Of a stretch of DNA of 64,000 nt, positions 60,772-64,000 are shown piece after piece; position 1 is the stretch's first letter, and the number at the start of each line of letters is the position of its first letter. The notes under the pieces were generated by a model, which did no database searches, was not told the origin of the DNA, and saw only the letters and a list, made by a program, of their open reading frames with translations. A program made the translations under genes and the position numbers. The stretch is from Kitasatospora mediocidica KCTC 9733 (GTDB taxonomy: Bacteria > Actinomycetota > Actinomycetes > Streptomycetales > Streptomycetaceae), in the NCBI RefSeq assembly GCF_000744225.1, contig NZ_JQLN01000003.1, forward strand, positions 186,001-250,000, given 5' to 3'.

Positions 60772-62093
60772 CGCCCGCGCCGCAGTACCGCCCCCGCGAG
60801 CGCCAGGCAGCCCGTGGCGGCCAGCAGCGCGAAGCCGCTGACGGCCGGGAGCAGGCCGTAGGTCCGCGACAGGGCACCGACGGCGACGATGGGGAGCGAG
60901 CTGCCCATGTAGACGATCACCCACAGGGCGCTCATCTCGCTGCTGCGGCGGGCCGGGTCCATCGCGGCGACGGCGGTGGTGAAGAGCGAGCGGAAGGCCA
61001 CGCCCTGGCAGGCCCCGCCGATGACGCTGCCGGCGAAGAGCAGGGCGGGCAGCTGCGCGTACTGCGCGACGACGACCAGGGCCAGCCCCAGCGCCAGGCC
61101 GGTCATGCCCAGCGCGACCAGCCGGCGGTCCCGGGTGGGCGGCACCAGCAGCTGGGCGGCGGCCGAGGAACCCAGCAGCAGGGCGGCGACCACCGCGCCG
61201 ACCATCCGCGAGTGGGTGTGCAGCAGACCGGCGGAGAACGCCGGGGCCAGGCTGAGGAAGACGCCGAAGACCGCGTACGAGATGAATCCGGCGCCGGCCG
61301 CGAAGAGGAACTCCCGGCGCCCCTGCGCGGGCAGCGCCAGGCGCCGCGGGCGCAGGTGGACGGCGGAGGTGACGCGCGGCGGTGCGGCGGCCGGGCGCCG
61401 GGCGCCGGGCATCCGCGGGTGCACCAGGGAGAGCGGGACGCAGAGCACCAGCAGGGCCACCGCGTGCGCGAGGAACGGGGTCAGCAGCGGGTGCGCGCCG
61501 CCGGCCAGCGAGGCGCCGACGATCGGGCCGAGCGCGACCCCGCCCGCCGAGCAGGCCAGCGTGAGCTTGGCGGCCAAGGTGGGCCGGTCGGGCAGCAGGT
61601 CGCCGAGCGCGGCGCCGGCGGCGCCGGTGGCCAGCGCCACGGCTATGCCCTGGATGGCCCGTCCGGCGGCCAGCTGTCCGAAGCTGTTGGCGGTGGCGAA
61701 GATCGCGTCGCCGCTGGCCGCGAGCGCGACGGCGGGCAGGATCAGCGCCCGCCGGCCGAGCAGGTCGGACCAGTGCCCGACCGCGGCCAGCACTGGCACC
61801 AGCGCGAAGACGTACACGGTGAAGAGCAGTGTGGTGTCGAACGCGGTCAGCCCGAGCTGGGTCTGGAGCAGTGGGTAGACCGGGGTGGCGAGGTTGGCCC
61901 CGATCAGGAGCAGGAGCAGCGCGGCGGCACAGAGTCCGACACGGATGCCGCGCATCGCGTTCCAGCGGCTGAGCGCGGCGAGCTGGAGCTGGGTTCGCGG
62001 GGCGAGCTCCAGGGTGTGCAGGGCCTCCGAGAGCCGGGTACCGGGCAACTGCGCTGTGGGCAGGCCGGAACCGGCAGGGGAGAGGTCCGCCAT
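60768..62093 (-). CDS. MFS transporter
   Basis: A 441-residue, about 12-helix major facilitator. After a hydrophilic N-terminus come NLATPVYPLLQTQLGLT, the MFS A-like motif GHWSDLLGRRALILPAV, and ATGAAGAALGDLLPDRPTLAAKLTLACSAGGVALGPIVGASL, a drug:H+ antiporter-like motif C region. ATG 62093 (MADLSPAGSG) follows AGGAGA; the frame is open further upstream, but that part reads as non-coding. Substrate unknown; it is probably an efflux pump. Confidence 0.9.
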   Translation of the reverse strand: MADLSPAGSGLPTAQLPGTRLSEALHTLELAPRTQLQLAALSRWNAMRGIRVGLCAAALLLLLIGANLATPVYPLLQTQLGLTAFDTTLLFTVYVFALVPVLAAVGHWSDLLGRRALILPAVALAASGDAIFATANSFGQLAAGRAIQGIAVALATGAAGAALGDLLPDRPTLAAKLTLACSAGGVALGPIVGASLAGGAHPLLTPFLAHAVALLVLCVPLSLVHPRMPGARRPAAAPPRVTSAVHLRPRRLALPAQGRREFLFAAGAGFISYAVFGVFLSLAPAFSAGLLHTHSRMVGAVVAALLLGSSAAAQLLVPPTRDRRLVALGMTGLALGLALVVVAQYAQLPALLFAGSVIGGACQGVAFRSLFTTAVAAMDPARRSSEMSALWVIVYMGSSLPIVAVGALSRTYGLLPAVSGFALLAATGCLALAGAVLRRGR

Positions 62094-62437
62094 GGCAGGG
62101 GTCTCCTGTGGCCGGGCACCGCCTCGGGCCGATGGGTACCGATGGGGTCCATCGACGTGCCCGTCCGGTGGCGCAGGGGTGGTGGCCGTGGTGCGGGGGA
62201 GTCCGAGGTGGGGCGGGTGTGCTGAGTGGGTGGGCGAGAGTGCCCGGATCGGTTCCGCACGGTGTGGTGCACGGAGCCGAGAGGAAGGATACGTGGTGGT
62301 GTGCACACGGCGCGCACGAGTGGCGCGCGCCCCCGGCAGGATGGGCGCCGTCGGGCCTGTGGCCGATACGCTGATCGCAGTGCAGACCGCTCTGATCACG
62401 CTCCGCTCGCTCAGTTTCGCTAGGAGATCGCGCCACG
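62094..62437. other. Divergent intergenic region
   Basis: About 340 bases between the MFS gene and the acidic unknown gene. A -10-like TACGCT at 62367-62372 may serve the plus-strand gene. No RNA or operator recognised. Confidence 0.35.
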
Positions 62438-64000
62438 ATGGCCGGACGACGCCGCAAGAACACTGACAACCCGTCGGCGACCGGACCGGGGGCGCTGCCG
62501 GCCGAGAGTCTGCTGCCGGCGGACTTCGACCTGGCCGACCTCTACGGGGCGCACGGCTCGGACGACGACGAGGACCAGGAGGACGCCGCCGTCCTGGTCC
62601 CCCCGGTCCGCCTGCTGCCGGAGACCGAACTCGCCGCCGCCGCCCTCGCCGTCCCGCTGGTCCAGCGCGCCGTCCGGCTGGCCCGCTGGAGCGCCCCGCA
62701 GCGTCCGGTGGACGAGCTCGGCGACCTGCTGGACGCCGACCGTGAGGAGGCCGCCCGCCACCTGGGGCTGGCCCCGGCCGAGGGCGAGGTCGCCGAGGAG
62801 GACGTCCTGGAGGCGATGCGCGCCTGGTCGCTCGCCAGCGACCTGGAGCTGGTGCTCCTGGCCACCGGCGACGACGGCCACCGGGTCGCCGCGCCCAGCG
62901 ACGAGCTGGCGCCGATCGAGGCCGGCGACCCCGAGGCCGTCCTGGAGCTGTGGCTGACCGCCGCCGACGTGGTCGCCGAGCTGGCCGTCGAGATCGAGCC
63001 GCTGGACGCCGAGCCGGACGCCGGCGAGGACGCCGACGAGGCGCGGGCGGAGGAGCTGCTGGCCCAGTACGAGGAGGTCCAGGAGGAGGCGGCCGAGCTG
63101 CTGGACGAGGCCCTCCAGGTGCTTTACGAGGCCACCGCCTTTGCCGAGCCCGGACAGGAGACCATGCCGCTGGGCGTGCTGGCCGCGCTGCTGGTGGTGC
63201 CGGACGGCGAGGAGCCGGACGAGGACATGCTCGGCGACATCACCGACGTGATGGTCGCGCTGGACCCGATGCTCGCCGACCTCGCCGAGATCGGCCTGCT
63301 CGACTACCAGCCGATCGACCCGGAGCTCTTCGACGAGGACGAGGACGGCGAGGGCGCCGAGCTGCCCGACCCGTCCGCGCCGCTGGACGACGAGGAGGCG
63401 GCCCGCTTCGGCCTCGTCCGGCTGACCCCGCTCGGCCAGTACGGGATCCGCCAGTGGCTGCTGGAGGAGGGCTACGACGCGCCGCTGGTGGGCGACCTCG
63501 CCCAGGGCGACGCGGAGGCGCTGCTGCAGGGCATCGCCGAGGCCGCCAACGTGCTGCCCGAGCAGGAGATCCGGGTCTGGCTGGACGGGCGCGAGCCGCT
63601 GGCCGCCGCCCGGGAGCTGCTGGACGCGGCCCGCGGCCGCGACCGGATCGCACCGCTGCGCCGGATGCTCTGCCAGCTGGCGCTGACCGAGCTGGGCAGC
63701 CCGGCCGAGCCCGCCGTCCGCGAGGTCCTGGAGGACCCGGAGCTCGGCGGCGGGGCCAGGGCCTGGCTGGTGGGGCAGGGTCACACGGACGTCGTGGCGC
63801 CCGAGCGGCAGATGGTGCTGTGGACCATGGTCGACACCTTCGCCGCCCAGCTGCTGGACGGTGAGGGTGACGCCGAGCTGCTGCGCGAGCTGATCGGCGG
63901 GCTGCCGGTGACGGACAACCCGGCGAGCTTCTTCGGAGAGCTCTGGCGGGTGGACCACCCCTACACCGCGGACGTCCTGGAGGCGGTCGGTGAGTTGCAC
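62438..64000 (+). CDS. Large acidic hypothetical protein (3' end outside window)
   Basis: ATG 62438, with AGGAG 11 bases upstream, opens a frame that runs without a stop to the window end (521 codons seen). It starts MAGRRRKNTDNPSATGPG and then becomes extremely rich in Glu, Asp, Leu and Ala, with acidic runs (SDDDEDQEDA, LDAEPDAGEDADEARAEE) and helical Leu-rich segments. Two winged-helix-like stretches may be present (LPETELAAAALAVPLVQRAVRLARW and RLTPLGQYGIRQWLLEEGYDAP), which is an impression only. I do not recognise the family. No membrane segment or signal peptide is seen. Confidence 0.8.
   Translation, partial: MAGRRRKNTDNPSATGPGALPAESLLPADFDLADLYGAHGSDDDEDQEDAAVLVPPVRLLPETELAAAALAVPLVQRAVRLARWSAPQRPVDELGDLLDADREEAARHLGLAPAEGEVAEEDVLEAMRAWSLASDLELVLLATGDDGHRVAAPSDELAPIEAGDPEAVLELWLTAADVVAELAVEIEPLDAEPDAGEDADEARAEELLAQYEEVQEEAAELLDEALQVLYEATAFAEPGQETMPLGVLAALLVVPDGEEPDEDMLGDITDVMVALDPMLADLAEIGLLDYQPIDPELFDEDEDGEGAELPDPSAPLDDEEAARFGLVRLTPLGQYGIRQWLLEEGYDAPLVGDLAQGDAEALLQGIAEAANVLPEQEIRVWLDGREPLAAARELLDAARGRDRIAPLRRMLCQLALTELGSPAEPAVREVLEDPELGGGARAWLVGQGHTDVVAPERQMVLWTMVDTFAAQLLDGEGDAELLRELIGGLPVTDNPASFFGELWRVDHPYTADVLEAVGELH

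Overview
The window is 64 kb of very GC-rich chromosomal DNA. Third codon positions are strongly G/C, GTG starts are common, several promoters look leaderless, and whiA, rbpA, sufR and the tkt-tal-zwf-opcA-pgl block are all present. Together these point to a streptomycete (Streptomyces, Kitasatospora or a close relative). No rRNA, tRNA, CRISPR array, insertion sequence or phage gene was found.

Layout. 1-4.7 kb (mostly minus strand): a truncated SigE-family sigma factor, a one-helix membrane protein, msrB, murC, a small protein of uncertain function and a RibD-like reductase. 4.7-10.4 kb (plus): zapE, uvrB, terD, a terC gene behind a yybP-ykoY-type riboswitch, and a cold-shock gene. 10.5-19.8 kb (all minus): an accessory block that looks like a small specialised-metabolite or signal cluster. 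In transcription order it holds a LuxR-type regulator, a possible leaderless mini-ORF, a PLP aminotransferase, two very short candidate ORFs, a KamA-type radical SAM aminomutase, a lactonase-like metallo-hydrolase, a large FAD/NAD(P) protein, a cupin, an MFS exporter and a VOC protein. The last six genes overlap or nearly touch, so they should be one operon. 20.4-23.5 kb: a DUF4173-like membrane protein, a second metallo-hydrolase and a mycothiol-dependent-isomerase-like protein. 23.8-38.7 kb (plus): conserved core genes uvrA, a Tat Rieske lipoprotein, uvrC, rapZ, yvcK, whiA, gap, pgk, tpiA, secG, rbpA and a two-gene ABC exporter. 38.8-45.7 kb (minus): pentose-phosphate operon tkt-tal-zwf-opcA-pgl. 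46.2-48.6 kb: ctaB and ctaA for heme A around a small unknown. 48.8-53.0 kb: two LAFTG surface proteins and an ABC-2 exporter. 53.1-60.0 kb: the full SUF operon sufR-B-D-Rieske-C-S-U-T. The end holds a Uma2 nuclease-like protein, an MFS transporter and an acidic unknown protein that runs off the window.

How it fits together. The core genes cover excision repair (UvrA, B and C are all here), central carbon flow, NADPH supply, heme A, Fe-S assembly and development. The 10.5-19.8 kb block is the non-core part. The aminomutase keeps the iron-sulfur cysteines, the likely PLP lysine and the carboxylate-binding arginine, but by hand alignment lacks both aspartates that select lysine, so its amino-acid substrate is probably not lysine.

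Regulatory DNA is unusually legible: a riboswitch whose aptamer stem competes with a hairpin hiding the terC ribosome site, a CAAC-N6-GTTG SufR-type operator on the sufR start, an iron-box palindrome between sufR and the divergent ABC exporter, a 15-bp perfect inverted repeat at an ABC operon, and a start codon in a hairpin loop ahead of the aminomutase operon. All identifications are by reading and from memory of protein families; no database search was run.
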